A DNA stretch of 64,000 nucleotides from Tanypteryx hageni (GCA_028673005.1 CM054116.1:148487173-148551172); one strand, 5' to 3'; positions 34,060-46,700 are shown, counted from the stretch's first letter. Translations and numbers: made by a program. The notes: generated from the sequence alone by a model not told the origin.

Positions 34060-34795
34060 CCTAAGAGAGGGATAGAAAGCAGAATGGGAGAGAAATAGGA
34101 ATGAAAGAATAGAGAAAGTAAAGGAGAGAGTAAGGAAAGAAAGACGAAGGAAAGGAAGAGGAAAAAAAGAGATACGATGGAAGGAGAAGAGGAAGGAAAG
34201 GCAAACGAAGGAAAGAAAGAGAAAGTAAAAGAGAGAGGAAGGGAAAGAAAGAGGAACGAATGGAGATAGGATGGAAGGAGAAGAAGGAATGGAGATAGGA
34301 TGGAAGGAGAATACGAAGGAATGGTGGTAGGATGGAAAAGGAAGGAATGGAGATAGGATGGAAGGGGAAGTGGAATGAATGGTGGTAGAATGGAAGGGGA
34401 AGAGGAAGAAATTGAGATAGGATTGAAGGGGAAGAGGAAGGAAAGGAGATTGGATGGAAGGAGAAGAGGAAGGAATGAAGAGAGGAAGGAAGAGGAAGGA
34501 AGGAAAATCGAAGGAAAGATAGAGGAAGAAAAAGAGATAGGAAGGAAAAGATAGATAGATAGATAATCGTCTTTATTCGGGCGAAATTTAGACCATAAGG
34601 TCATTCTTACATTTAACCCTTAAAGAGGAGGGAAAAGAAAAAGGAAGGAATGGAGATAGGATGAAAGGGGAAGAGGAAGGAAGGAAAGGCAAAGAAAAAA
34701 AGGAAGGAAAATAAAGAGGAAGGGATGGAGATAGGATTGAAGGGGAAGAGGAAGGAATGAAAACGGGATGGAAGAGATAGAGGAATAAAGGCAAG
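34060..34795 (+). repeat. Purine-rich minisatellite (GGAAGGAATGGAGATAGGAT type)
   Basis: Irregular units of roughly 25-30 bp on the theme GGAAGGAATGGAGATAGGAT, AGGGGAAGAG, almost pure A/G on the plus strand. It is interrupted at 34553-34620 by a LINE 3' tail. Ser/Phe/Pro/Leu-rich reading frames on the minus strand are translations of this repeat. Confidence 0.9.
34553..34620 (-). repeat. Family B LINE 3' tail fragment inside the purine minisatellite
   Basis: (GATA)n followed by ATCGTCTTTATTCGGGCGAA and ATTTAGACCATAAGGTCATT, ending ACATTTAACCCTT. Same as the 3' end of the LINE at 62.58 kb, with a few differences. Minus orientation, only about 68 bp retained. Confidence 0.9.
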
Positions 34796-35868
34796 AAGGC
34801 ACCGTTTCCTCGTATATACCATCGAAGTTGTCTTTTGGGTAACGAACAAATGTTCTCGCACACATCAAATACTCTGTACAATTTCGGTGCGAATACTCAT
34901 CACGACTGGAAAGTCGTTATCTTTGGAATGTTGAAGGATGGCTCTAAAACGAATTTGAGAAATAGTAGAGGGTTCCAGGATTCTCTCTCTCTCTCTCTCT
35001 CCAACCTTCCAGCGAATAATTTTAGCAGTTATTTCTTTGCCGATTGTAACATGCCATTGGGAAAGTTGCTTTGAATTGGGGCAAGGAGATCTGTGGTAAC
35101 GCAATCCGTGGAATGGTCTCTACGAGTGAAGGGAACATTCGTAGAGAGCGAGACGAGGAGAAAGAGAGAGAGGTTGGGAATCACGCCAGAGAACGGATGT
35201 CCTCGCTCGTGTCGTTCAGTGCACTCGGGGAGGTAATAGGGACACTTCTGCGCTCTTTCTTTCTAGTCGACATTATTATCCGATGAACGGAAACTGAAAT
35301 GCCTTTGGAAACATCCTGCACCTGAAAGAAATTTGACGGCATATGAAGCGATGGAGTCCCACTGCGTGCCGGGAAGCGGACACTGATCCTAATGGATTAA
35401 AGTTGAATATCATCTACTTACGGGTTTAGGATGTTTCGCCGCCAATAACGCTTCACAGCGGCCGTTTCGTCGCTCTGTGTTATTTCAAAATTTGTACAAG
35501 GAACCATAAAATTGCAATTTTCAATTATTTGGATGTAGGATAAGTACTTCAAAATATTGCTAATGATTTCTAGGCTTAAAGAAATATTATATCTTGGAAA
35601 CGTGGATTAAAGGGACAAAAGTAATAAACAAGTGTAATATGAAGAAATAGATCTTGCGTTATAACTTAAAATCACCAATGTAATACAAGGTATACCCGGT
35701 AGGATCACTTCGATATAATATGCTAGGTCGACTGTAGTACCTACTCGTAATCACGTAGTTATTACGCCATATGTCGATAGTTTATTGAAATCTTTCATAA
35801 TAGTTACCTTGACGTAAAACAATTATTTCATACTTACTTTTGCCTAATTCTCGAATTCCTAATTCTTA
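34796..35868. other. Anonymous sequence with a (CT)n tract
   Basis: (CT)n at 34982-35001 and GA-rich sequence around 35130-35180. No coding similarity recognised. Confidence 0.4.
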
Positions 35869-35870
35869 TA

Positions 35871-36962
35871 CAGTCAAACTCGGCTATAACGAGCGCCACG
35901 GGACCGTTTAGTTTTGCTCGTTATAGCCGTTAAACTTAATATCCGTGAAGGCAAAAGCATGCATGTGTATGGTGAAATAAGACATAAGAAGTAAAAGTGA
36001 ATATATAAACAGAAAGGTTATTTAGTAAATTTATGAAAAAACCTAAAAATGAGAATAAACTAGAAAATTTAAAGTAAACATACGTACATATAAAATTTAC
36101 TCACAGCTGCATCCTTAATCACTACCCAAGTCGCACTCCCTCATTTCCTTGTTCGTTGTTAGGTTGTTCTCTAGTGCATATAAAATCGCTTCTTTGTTTT
36201 TCCATAAGGTTGAAACCGTAGACGATGATAAATTAATTTTTTTACACACTTCAACATTTTTTTATCACGTTCTAACTCTCGAATAATATCAACCTTTTCG
36301 CGAATAGACAAACACTTCCTTTTATGTACGGACATGTTACTCGTTCAAGGGCAAAATCTCAACTGATTTTTGTGATCAACGCTACGAACTTTCTTTGCAA
36401 ACTGTGAGCATACCAATTCCAGGAAGAGTTAATGAGGAGACGGATTAAACGTGGGATTTCCCATCTTTACGTGGGAAAGGGTGTTGGGTGCATTCGGCTG
36501 AGCGACGGGGGTGGGCGCCATTGTACATGCCCTCAGCCCCTTACCCCCTTCCAAACACAACCTCCTGGCTGTAAAAGAGCTGGGGGTTGGGAGGAGAGGA
36601 CAAAGGACCTCCGCGAGTGCCACTGTACCTGCAAGTTGGGAATTCTTGGTTTGGACGAAGGGATTATTTTTTAACAACAACGCCGCGGTCTTTAACCTCC
36701 CCGAGGGATAGGGTGTAGAGGCTGGACTCAAGAACACAAGGTTACATATTTTGGGTCACTATGAGGATTGAAGGGGCTGACCGCCACCGCTTTTGAGACA
36801 GTGAGAAGTGGTCAAAGTTTGCTCGATATATCCGTGAAGCGTGCTCGTTATATACGTGAAATATTTGTATGTAAATGCTCGTAAACTTATCTTGGAGGTA
36901 GCATTTGCTCACTATAGCCGTGAACTCGTTACAACCGTGCTCGTTATAAACGAGTTTGACTG
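35871..36962 (-). mobile_element. pogo/Tigger-like element, 1092 bp, non-autonomous
   Basis: TA at 35869-35870 and 36963-36964. Inverted ends CAGTCAAACTCG at left and CGAGTTTGACTG at right, followed on both sides by TATAACGAGC/GCTCGTTATA-type motifs. Contains the start of a transposase on the minus strand (36115-36335) but no DDE domain. Most of 36430-36730 is markedly GC-rich relative to the rest and may be a foreign segment. Confidence 0.9.
36115..36335 (-). pseudogene. pogo-type transposase N-terminal HTH fragment
   Basis: ATG at 36335 reads MSVHKRKCLSIREKVDIIRE. After a 1-bp shift near 36255, VCKKINLSSSTVSTLWKNKE and further residues follow to TAA 36115-36117. This is the Psq/CENP-B N-terminal helix-turn-helix used by pogo and Tigger transposases (and domesticated Jerky/CENP-B) to bind their ends. 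The CENP-B second HTH and DDE domain are absent. About 70 residues against roughly 450-500 in full proteins. Confidence 0.85.
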
Positions 36963-36964
36963 TA

Positions 36965-37527
36965 TTAAGAAAATATGATGTGGCCACCGCAAGAATTTCT
37001 CGTTATCTGTTATATTTAACAATTGATTCTTTTATCAAAGAGAAATATCTAATCATTGAAATAAAAATAATTTTCAACTACTTTGAATTAAGTTCAGAAA
37101 TGGAAACTTTTCCTTAAATTTCATAGTGTTAAAATACATCTATCCATTACATTAATTGTAAAAATTTCTGCGTCACGTAACGCTGACCTCATCAATGGCA
37201 CGTTTTTACGCGTTTTTAACAAACTTCCCTATTAGGTGGAAGGTTGAAATTTCGCAGAAATGTTTGATTAAGATATAAAACTTACACGACGAAAAAAATA
37301 CGGAAAAAGACCTGGGTTAGACTCCAGGGGGGCGATTTCCATTTCCTGTAAGATAACACGTAAACAGCGAATTTTTAAAGTGCAGGCTTTTATTCTTTTG
37401 AAAATTAAAATTAGAAAGAATTGACGTACGATCTTCGAATATGAACTATGTTTTAAGAATATTAATGAGGCTTCTTATTCTATTCATCCTTTTCCGCCTA
37501 CCATTCGAAATCTCGCATATTAAACAT
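36965..37527. other. AT-rich stretch without recognised content
   Basis: Flank between the pogo element and the piggyBac MITE. No coding similarity. Confidence 0.35.
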
Positions 37528-37531
37528 TTAA

Positions 37532-38395
37532 CACGTTGGACGCAGTGGGCATCAATTGATGCCCAGAGCAGTAGAGTCGGGTGGCGGCGGACATCAATTG
37601 ATGCCCGAGTCCATTGCCTTACCTAACGGGATTTTATGGAGAAAGCCAGCGTAAGGCATTCGCTTTTCCTCTCCAGTCGTCAGCACTCGACCTTCGTCCG
37701 GATCGCTGCCATTTTGAATTTAAACTCGCCGTTTTATTTTTCAGCATTTTGCTTTCTCATATAGGTACGTAGTATATTGAGAAAGTATTGTTATCGTGAA
37801 AAAATTCAACTTCGAGATTTAGATGGACATACACGTTTTAGGTGTCCCTGAATCCATAAAAGTGGTTTTCGCCATGCCGTCTGTCTGTCTGTCGCTCTTT
37901 TCGCTGTTCTAGGGCCCAAACGCGTACATGAAGTCGATTGATATTTCGTATTTGTGCAATATATTATCTTTTGCAGTCCATTTTTTTTATAAAAATGACA
38001 TTGAGCAAAAATTAATTCTTGGCGATTTTCGAAAAATTTTATTTACTCAAAAATGGCTACAGAGAATTTGATTAAAATCAATCTAATTGTAGATCCTGAT
38101 GTCACAAATAATACTGCATAAGCCACGTCTCTTGAAATCACTATTTGGCGTCCATTTCTTATTTTAATTTAGTTAATAATTTGTCTATAAAACTACAGGA
38201 AAGTTACTTTGTTATTTTATCCTTAATAAATAATACCAATAAATTTACTTGTTACAAATTTTTTACGTGTTTTAAAGGTGGTATCGATATGCTAGGCCGA
38301 TATAGAAAGCGTGCGTTACTAATTAAAATAAATTTAAAGTAAAAAAAAGTCAGTAACCTAGAAATTTTTTTAAATTTATGGCAGCGTTCAAAGTG
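37532..38395. mobile_element. piggyBac-type MITE, 864 bp
   Basis: TTAA at 37528-37531 and 38396-38399. Inverted ends: left CACGTTGGACGCAGTGG, right (reverse complement) CACTTTGAACGCTGCC. A subterminal perfect palindrome GGGCATCAATTGATGCCC is at 37547-37564, with its core repeated at 37592-37603. The interior carries a family X-like fragment (about 37750-37880). No transposase. Confidence 0.87.
37750..38130 (+). repeat. Divergent family X fragment nested in the piggyBac MITE
   Basis: CTTTCTCATATAGGTACGTA, GAGAAAGTATTGTTATCGTG, TTCAACTTCGAGATTTAGAT and ACACGTTTTAGGTGTCCCTG correspond in order to the family X start at 20345-20440 and 27780-27868. It is followed by (GTCT)n. The distal part (38040-38130) matches 12035-12120 in reverse. 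Confidence 0.65.
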
Positions 38396-38740
38396 TTAAA
38401 TCACATATTTTGGGAAAATATCGGCTTTTAAACGGGATGTTGTCTTCCCGACCAGGTCATTGTTAAACTTCGAGGATCAATTGTTTTCTCAACCCACATA
38501 CGTGTAATATATACGAGTGCTTACATTGCCTTAAATTATCGCAGTATTTTTCGCGAAATTACGTAATAATCTTCATGGGACTGGGATTTAGTTTGGATTC
38601 TTTTGCTTATCTAAACGACTATATAGATGTAGAGTAAGAGAGAGGAGGATGTAGGGATATAGAATGGAAGATACGAGTACATAGAGAGTAAGGGAGGCAT
38701 AGAATTAGTCTATTTTTCCATAGGAGAGAGAAATCGGAGT
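38396..38740. other. Unique-looking flank before the large minisatellite
   Basis: No coding similarity. The sequence becomes purine-rich (AGAGAGGAGGATGTAGGGAT) from about 38635, grading into the array. Confidence 0.4.
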
Positions 38741-38783
38741 GACAGACAGACAGACAGACAAACGACTTTATTAGGGCGAAATG
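38741..38783 (-). repeat. Degenerate family B LINE 3' tail at the left edge of the array
   Basis: (GACA)n then AACGACTTTATTAGGGCGAA and ATGTGAG, a diverged form of the tail seen at 38939, 39159, 40640 and 62579. The minisatellite begins directly after it. Confidence 0.75.
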
Positions 38784-38938
38784 TGAGGGAGGACTGGAGG
38801 GAGAGAGGACGGGAGGGAGGACGGGAGGGAGGACGGGAGGGAGGGAGGACGGGAGGGAGGGAGGGAGTACGGGAGGGAGGGAGGACGGGATGGAGGGAGG
38901 ACGGGAGGGTGGGAGGACTGGAGGGAGGGAGGACGGGA

Positions 38939-39004
38939 TAGATAGATAATCGTCTTTATTCGGGCGAAATTTAGACCAGAAGGTCCATTCTTACATTTAG
39001 GGTA
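38939..39004 (-). repeat. LINE family B 3' tail embedded in the array, copy 1
   Basis: GATAGATAGATAATCG, then TTTATTCGGGCGAAATTTAG and CATTCTTACATTTAGGG. It is preceded by GGGTGGGAGGACTGGAGGGA, as are the next two copies. Confidence 0.95.
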
Positions 39005-39158
39005 GGGAGGGAGGACGGGAGGGAGGGAGGACGGGAGGGAGGGAGGACGGGAGGGAGGGAGGACGGGAGGGAGGGAGGACGGGAGGGAGGACGGGCGGGA
39101 GGGAGTACGGGAGGGAGGGAGGACGGGAGGGTGGGAGGACTGGAGGGAGGGAGGACGG

Positions 39159-39226
39159 GATAGATAGATAATCGTCTTTATTCGGGCGAAATTTAGACCA
39201 GAAGGTCCATTCTTACATTTAGGGTA
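39159..39226 (-). repeat. LINE family B 3' tail embedded in the array, copy 2
   Basis: Essentially identical to the copy 220 bp upstream, including the minisatellite variant on its left and the TTTAGGGTAGGGAGG junction on its right. A product of tandem duplication. Confidence 0.95.
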
Positions 39227-40639
39227 GGGAGGGAGGACGGGAGGGAGGGAGGACGGGAGGGAGGGAGAACGGGAGGGAGGGAGGACGGGAGGGAGGACGG
39301 GCGGGAGGGAGTACGGGAGGGAGGGAGGACGGGAGGGAGGGAGGACGGGCGGGAGGGATTACGGGAGGGAGGGAGGACGGGAGGGAGGGAGGACAGGAGT
39401 GAGGGAGGACGGGAGGGAGGGAGTACGGGAGGGAGGGAGGACGGGAGGGAGGGAGGACGGGCGGGAGGGAGGACGGGAGGGAGGGAGGACGGGAGGGAGG
39501 ACGGGAGTGAGGGAGGACGGGAGGGAGGGAGGACGGGAGGGAGGACGGGAGTGAGGGAGGACGGGAGGAGGGAGGACGGGAGGGAGGGAGGACGGGAGGG
39601 AGGACGGGAGGGAGGGAGGACGGGAGTGAGGGAGGACGGGAGGGAGGACGGGAGGGAGGGAGGACGGGAGGGAGGGAGGACGGGAGGGAGGGAGGACGGG
39701 CGGGAGGGAGGACGGGAGGGAGGGAGGACGGGAGTGAGGGAGGACGGGAGGGAGGGAGTACGGGAGGGAGGGAGGACGGGAGGGAGGGAGGACGGGCGGG
39801 AGGGAGGACGGGAGGGAGGGAGGACGGGAGTGAGGGAGGACGGGAGGGAGGACGGGAGGGAGGGAGGACGGGAGGGAGGGAGGACGGGAGTGAGGGAGGA
39901 AGGGAGGGAGGGAGTACGGGAGGGAGGGAGGACGGGAGGGAGGGAGGACGGGCGGGAGGGAGGACGGGAGGGAGGGAGGACGGGAGTGAGGGAGGACGGG
40001 AGGGAGGACGGGAGGGAGGGAGGACGGGAGGGAGGGAGGACGGGAGTGAGGGAGGACGGGAGGGAGGGAGGACGGGAGGGAGGGAGGACGGGAGGGAGGA
40101 CGGGAGTGAGGGAGGACGGGAGGGAGTACGGGAGGGAGGGAGGACGGGAGGGAGGGAGGACGGGCGGGAGGGAGGACGGGAGGGAGGGATGACGGGAGGG
40201 ATTGAGGACGGGAGGGAGGGAGGGAGTACGGGAGGGAGGGAGGACGGGAGGGAGGGAGTACGGGAGGGAGGGAGGACGGGCGGGAGGGAGTACGGGAGGG
40301 AGGGAGGACGGGAGGGAGGGAGAACGGGAGTGAGGGAGGACGGGAGGGAGGGAGTACGGGAGGGAGGGAGGACGGGAGGGAGGGAGGACGGGCGGGAGGG
40401 AGGACGGGAGGGAGGGAGGACGGGAGTGTGGGAGGACGGGAGGGAGGGAGGACGGGAGGGAGGGAGGACGGGAGGGAGGGAGGACGGGAGGGAGGGAGGA
40501 CGGGAGGGAGGACGGGAGGGAGGGAGGACGGGAGGGAGGGAGGACGGGAGGGAGGGAGGACGGGAGGGAGGACGGGCGGGAGGGAGTACGGGAGGGAGGG
40601 AGGACGGGAGGGTGGGAGGACTGGAGGGAGGGAGGACGG

Positions 40640-40708
40640 GATAGATAGATAATCGTCTTTATTCGGGCGAAATTTAGACCAGAAGGTCCATTCTTACATT
40701 TAGGGTAG
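40640..40708 (-). repeat. LINE family B 3' tail embedded in the array, copy 3
   Basis: Same left and right junctions as the tail at 39159, displaced by about 1481 bp. The following array sequence (40710-40880) parallels 39227-39400, confirming a duplication of about 1.48 kb. Confidence 0.95.
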
Positions 40709-43700
40709 GGAGGGAGGACGGGAGGGAGGGAGGACGGGAGGGAGGGAGGACGGGAGGGAGGGAGGACGGGAGGGAGGACGGGCGGGAGGGAGTACGGGAG
40801 GGAGGGAGGACGGGAGGGAGGGAGGACGGGCGGGAGGGATTACGGGAGGGAGGGGGACGGGAGGGAGGGAGGACAGGAGTGAGGGAGGACGGGAGGGAGG
40901 GAGTACGGGAGGGAGGGAGGACGGGAGGGAGGGAGGACGGGCGGGAGGGAGGACGGGAGGGAGGGAGGACGGGAGGGAGGACGGGAGTGAGGGAGGACGG
41001 GAGGGAGGGAGGACGGGAGGGAGGACGGGAGTGAGGGAGGACGGGAGGGAGGGAGGACGGGAGGGAGGGAGGACGGGAGGGAGGACGGGAGGGAGGGAGG
41101 ACGGGAGTGAGGGAGGACGGGAGGGAGGACGGGAGGGAGGGAGGACGGGAGGGAGGGAGGACGGGAGGGAGGGAGGACGGGCGGGAGGGAGGACGGGAGG
41201 GAGGGAGGACGGGAGTGAGGGAGGACGGGAGGGAGGGAGTACGGGAGGGAGGGAGGACGGGAGGGAGGGAGGACGGGCGGGAGGGAGGACGGGAGGGAGG
41301 GAGGACGGGAGTGAGGGAGGACGGGAGGGAGGACGGGAGGGAGGGAGGACGGGAGGGAGGGAGGACGGGAGTGAGGGAGGAAGGGAGGGAGGGAGTACGG
41401 GAGGGAGGGAGGACGGGAGGGAGGGAGGACGGGCGGGAGGGAGGACGGGAGGGAGGGAGGACGGGAGTGAGGGAGGACGGGAGGGAGGACGGGAGGGAGG
41501 ACGGGAGGGAGGGAGGACGGGAGGGAGGGAGGACGGGAGTGAGGGAGGACGGGAGGGAGGGAGGACGGGAGGGAGGGAGGACGGGAGGGAGGACGGGAGT
41601 GAGGGAGGACGGGAGGGAGTACGGGAGGGAGGGAGGACGGGAGGGAGGGAGGACGGGCGGGAGGGAGGACGGGAGGGAGGGATGACGGGAGGGATTGAGG
41701 ACGGGAGGGAGGGAGGGAGTACGGGAGGGAGGGAGGACGGGAGGGAGGGAGTACGGGAGGGAGGGAGGACGGGCGGGAGGGAGTACGGGAGGGAGGGAGG
41801 ACGGGAGGGAGGGAGAACGGGAGTGAGGGAGGACGGGAGGGAGGGAGTACGGGAGGGAGGGAGGACGGGAGGGAGGGAGGACGGGCGGGAGGGAGGACGG
41901 GAGGGAGGGAGGACGGGAGTGTGGGAGGACGGGAGGGAGGGAGGACGGGAGGGAGGGAGGACGGGAGGGAGGGAGGACGGGAGGGAGGACGGGAGGGAGG
42001 GAGGACGGGAGGGAGGGAGGACGGGAGGGAGGGAGGGAGGACGGGAGGGAGGGAGGACGGGAGGGAGGACGGGAGTGAGGGAGGACGGGAGGGAGTACGG
42101 GAGGGAGGGAGGACGGGAGGGAGGGAGGACGGGCGGGAGGGAGTACGGGAGGGAGGGAGGACGGGAGGGAGGGAGGACGGGAGTGAGGGAGGACGGGAGG
42201 GAGGGAGGACGGGAGGGAGGGAGGACGGGAGGGAGGGAGGACGGGAGGGAGGACGGGAGTGAGGGAGGACGGAAGGGAGGGAGGACGGGAGGGAGGGAGG
42301 ACGGGAGGGAGGGAGGACGGGCGGGAGGGAGGACGGGAGGGAGGGAGGACGGGAGTGAGGGAGGACGGGAGGGAGGACGGGAGGGAGGGAGGGAGTACGA
42401 GAGGGAGGGAGGACGGGATGGAGGGAGGACGGGAGGGTGGGAGGACAGGAGGGAGGGAGGACGGGAGGGAGGACGGGAGGGAGGGAGGACGGGAGGGAGG
42501 GAGGACGGGAGGGAGGGAGGGAGTACGGGAGGGAGGGAGGACGGGAGGGAGGGAGGACGGGAGGGAGGGAGGACGGGAGGGTGGGAGGACTAGAGGGAGG
42601 GAGGACGGGAGGGAGGGAGGACGGGAGGGAGGGAGGACGGGAGGGTGGGTGGACTGGAGGAAGGGGGGACGGGAGGGCGGGAGGACGGGCGGGAGGGAGG
42701 ACGGGAGTGAGGGAGGACGGGAGGGAGGGAGGACGGGAGGGAGGGAGGACGGGAGGGAGGACGGGAGGGAGGGAGGACGGGAGGGAGGGAGGACGGGAGG
42801 GAGGGAGGACGGGAGGAAGGGAGGACGGGAGGGAGGGAGGACGGGAGGGAGGACGGGAGTGAGGGAGGACGGGAGGGAGGGAGGACGGGAGGGAGGACGG
42901 GAGTGAGGGAGGACGGGAGGGAGGGAGGACGGGAGGGAGGGAGGACGGGAGGGAGGACGGGAGGGAGGGAGGACGGGAGTGAGGGAGGACGGGAGGGAGG
43001 ACGGGAGGGAGGGAGGACGGGAGGGAGGGAGGACGGGAGGGAGGACGGGCGGGAGGGAGGATGGGAGGGAGGGAGGACGGGAGTGAGGGAGGACGGGAGG
43101 GAGGGAGGACGGGAGGGAGGGAGTACGGGAGGGAGGGAGGACGGGAGGGAGGGAGGACGGGCGGGAGGGAGGACGGGAGGGAGGGAGGGAGTACGGGAGG
43201 GAGGGAGGACGGGATGGAGGGAGGACGGGAGGGTGGGAGGACTGGAGGGAGGGAGGACGGGAGGGTGGGAGGACGGGAGGGAGGGAGGGAGTACGGGAGG
43301 GAGGGAGGACGGGATGGAGGGAGGACGGGAGGGTGAGAGGACTGGAGGGAGGGAGGACGGGAGGGAGGGAGGACGGGAGGGAGGGAGGACGGGAGGGAGG
43401 GAGGGAGGACGGGAGGGAGGGAGGACGGGAGGGAGGGAGGACGGGAGGGAGGGAGGACGGGAGGGTGGGAGGACTGGAGGGAGGGAGGACGGGAGGGAGG
43501 GAGGACGGGAGGGAGGGAGGACGGGAGGGTGGGTGGACTGGAGGGAGGGAGGACGGGAGGGAGGTGGACTGGAGGGAGGGAGGACGGGAGGGAGGGAGGA
43601 CGGGAGTGAGGGAGGACGGGAGGGAGGGAGGACGGGAGGGAGGGAGGACGGGCGGGAGGGAGGACGGGAGGGAGGGAGGACGGGAGTGAGGGAGGACGGG

Positions 43701-46700
43701 AGGGAGGGAGGACGGGAGGTAGGGAGGACTGGAGGGAGGACGGGAGGGAGGGAGGACGGGAGGGAGGGAGGACGGGAGGGTGGGTGGACTGGAGGGAGGG
43801 AGGACGGGAGGGCGGGAGGACGGGCGGGAGGGAGGACGGGAGTGAGGGAAATCGGGAGGGAGGGAGGACGGGAGGGAGGGAGGACGGGAGGGAGGACGGG
43901 AGGGAGGGAGGACGGGAGGGAGGGAGGACGGGAGGGAGGGAGGACGGGAGGGAGGGAGGACGGGAGGGAGGACGGGAGTGAGGGAGGACGGGAGGGAGGG
44001 AGGACGGGAGGGAGGACGGGAGTGAGGGAGGACGGGAGGGAGGGAGGACGGGAGGGAGGGAGGACGGGAGGGAGGACGGGAGGGAGGGAGGACGGGAGTG
44101 AGGGAGGACGGGAGGGAGGACGGGAGGGAGGGAGGACGGGAGGGAGGGAGGACGGGAGGGAGGGAGGACGGGCGGGAGGGGAGGACGGGAGGGAGGGAGG
44201 ACGGGAGGGAGGGAGGACGATAGTGAGGGAGGACGGGAGGGAGGGAGGACGGGAGGGAGGGAGGACGGGAGGGTGGGAGGACTGGAGGGAGGGAGGACGG
44301 GAGGGAGGGAGGACGGGAGGGAGGGAGGACGGGAGGGTGGGTGGACTGGAGGGAGGGATGACGGGAGGGAGGGAGGACGGGAGTGAGGGAGGACGGGAGG
44401 GAGGGAGGACGGGAGGGAGGGAGGACGGGCGGGAGGGAGGACGGGAGGTAGGGAGGACGGGAGTGAGGGAGGACGGGAGGGAGGGAGGACGGGAGGTAGG
44501 GAGGACTGGAGGGGAGGACGGGAGGGAGGGAGGACGGGAGGGAGGGAGGACGGGAGGGTGGGTGGACTGGAGGGAGGGAGGGACGGGAGGGCGGGAGGAC
44601 GGGCGGGAGGGAGGACGGGAGTGAGGGAGGACGGGAGGGAGGGAGGACGGGCGGGAGGGAGGACGGGAGGGAGGGAGGACGGGAGTGAGGGAGGACGGGA
44701 GGGAGGACGGGAGGGAGGGAGGACGGGAGGGAGGGAGGACGGGAGTGAGGGAGGAAGGGAGGGAGGGAGTACGGGAGGGAGGGAGGACGGGAGGGAGGGA
44801 GGACGGGCGGGAGGGAGGACGGGAGGGAGGGAGGACGGGAGTGAGGGAGGACGGGAGGGAGGACGGGAGGGAGGACGGGAGGGAGGGAGGACGGGAGGGA
44901 GGGAGGACGGGAGTGAGGGAGGACGGGAGGGAGGGAGGACGGGAGGGAGGGAGGACGGGAGGGAGGACGGGAGTGAGGGAGGACGGGAGGGAGTACGGGA
45001 GGGAGGGAGGACGGGAGGGAGGGAGGACGGGCGGGAGGGGAGGACGGGAGGGAGGGATGACGGGAGGGATTGAGGACGGGAGGGAGGGAGGGAGTACGGG
45101 AGGGAGGGAGGACGGGAGGGAGGGAGTACGGGAGGGAGGGAGGACGGGCGGGAGGGAGTACGGGAGGGAGGGGAGGACGGGAGGGAGGGAGAACGGGAGT
45201 GAGGGAGGACGGGAGGGAGGGAGTACGGGAGGGAGGGAGGACGGGAGGGAGGGAGGAAGGGCGGGAGGGAGGACGGGAGGGAGGGAGGACGGGAGTGTGG
45301 GAGGACGGGAGGGAGGGAGGACGGGAGGGAGGGAGGACGGGAGGGAGGGAGGACGGGAGGGAGGACGGGAGGGAGGGGAGGACGGGAGGGAGGGAGGACG
45401 GGAAGGAGGGAGGGAGGATGGGAGGGAGGGAGGACGGGCGGGAGGGAGTACGGGAGGGAGGGAGGACGGGAGGGAGGGAGGACGGGAGTGAGGGGAGGAC
45501 GGGAGGGAGGGAGGAGACGGGAGGGAGGGAGGACGGGAGGGAGGGAGGACGGGAGGGAGGACGGGAGTGAGGGAGGACGGAAGGGAGGGGAGGGACGGGG
45601 AGGGAGGGAGGACGGGAGGGAGGGAGGACGGGAGGGAGGGAGGACGGGCGGGAGGGAGGACGGGAGGGAGGGAGGACGGGAGTGAGGGAGGACGGGAGGG
45701 AGGACGGGAGGGAGGGAGGGAGTACGAGAGGGAGGGAGGACGGGATGGAGGGAGGACGGGAGGGTGGGAGGACTGGAGGGAGGGAGGACGGGAGGGAGGA
45801 CGGGAGGGAGGGAGGACGGGGAGGGAGGGAGGACGGGAGGGAGGGAGGGAGTACGGGAGGGAGGGAGGACGGGAGGGAGGGAGGACGGGAGGGAGGGAGG
45901 ACGGGGAGGGTGGGAGGACTAGAGGGAGGGAGGACGGGAGGGAGGGAGGACGGGAGGGAGGGAGGACGGGAGGGTGGGTGGACTGGAGGGAGGGAGGACG
46001 GGAGGGCGGGAGGACGGGCGGGAGGGAGGACGGGAGTGAGGGAGGACGGGAGGGAGGGAGGACGGGAGGGAGGGAGGGAGGACGGGAGGGAGGACGGGAG
46101 GGAGGGAGGACGGGAGGGAGGGAGGACGGGAGGGAGGGAGGACGGGAGGAAGGGAGGACGGGAGGGAGGGAGGGAGGACAGGAGGGAGGACGGGAGTGAG
46201 GGAGGACGGGAGGGAGGGAGGACGGGAGGGAGGACGGGAGTGAGGGAGGACGGGAGAGGGGGAGGACGGGAGGGAGGGAGGACGGGAGGGAGGACGGGAG
46301 GGAGGGAGGACGGGAGTGAGGGAGGACGGGAGGGAGGACGGGAGGGAGGGAGGACGGGAGGGAGGGAGGACGGGAGGGAGGACGGGCGGGAGGGAGGACG
46401 GGAGGGAGGGAGGACGGGAGTGAGGGAGGACGGGGAGGGAGGGAGGACGGGAGGGAGGGAGTACGGGAGGGAGGGAGGACGGGAGGGAGGGAGGACGGGC
46501 GGGAGGGAGGACGGGAGGGAGGGAGGGAGTACGGGAGGGAGGGAGGACGGGATGGAGGGAGGACGGGAGGGTGGGAGGACTGGAGGGAGGGAGGACGGGA
46601 GGGAGGGAGGACGGGAGGGAGGGAGGGAGTACGGGAGGGAGGGAGGACGGGATGGAGGGAGGACGGGAGGGTGAGAGGACTGGAGGGAGGGAGGACGGGA

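Noticed and set aside
33987..34881. Ser/Phe/Pro/Leu-rich minus-strand reading frames
   Set aside because: Translations of the purine-rich minisatellite; overlapping alternatives in other frames and no conserved domain.
36430..36735. CpG island or host exon in the GC-rich part of the pogo element
   Set aside because: Lies inside an element with clean TA duplication; frames in it are short, conflicting and without recognised domains.
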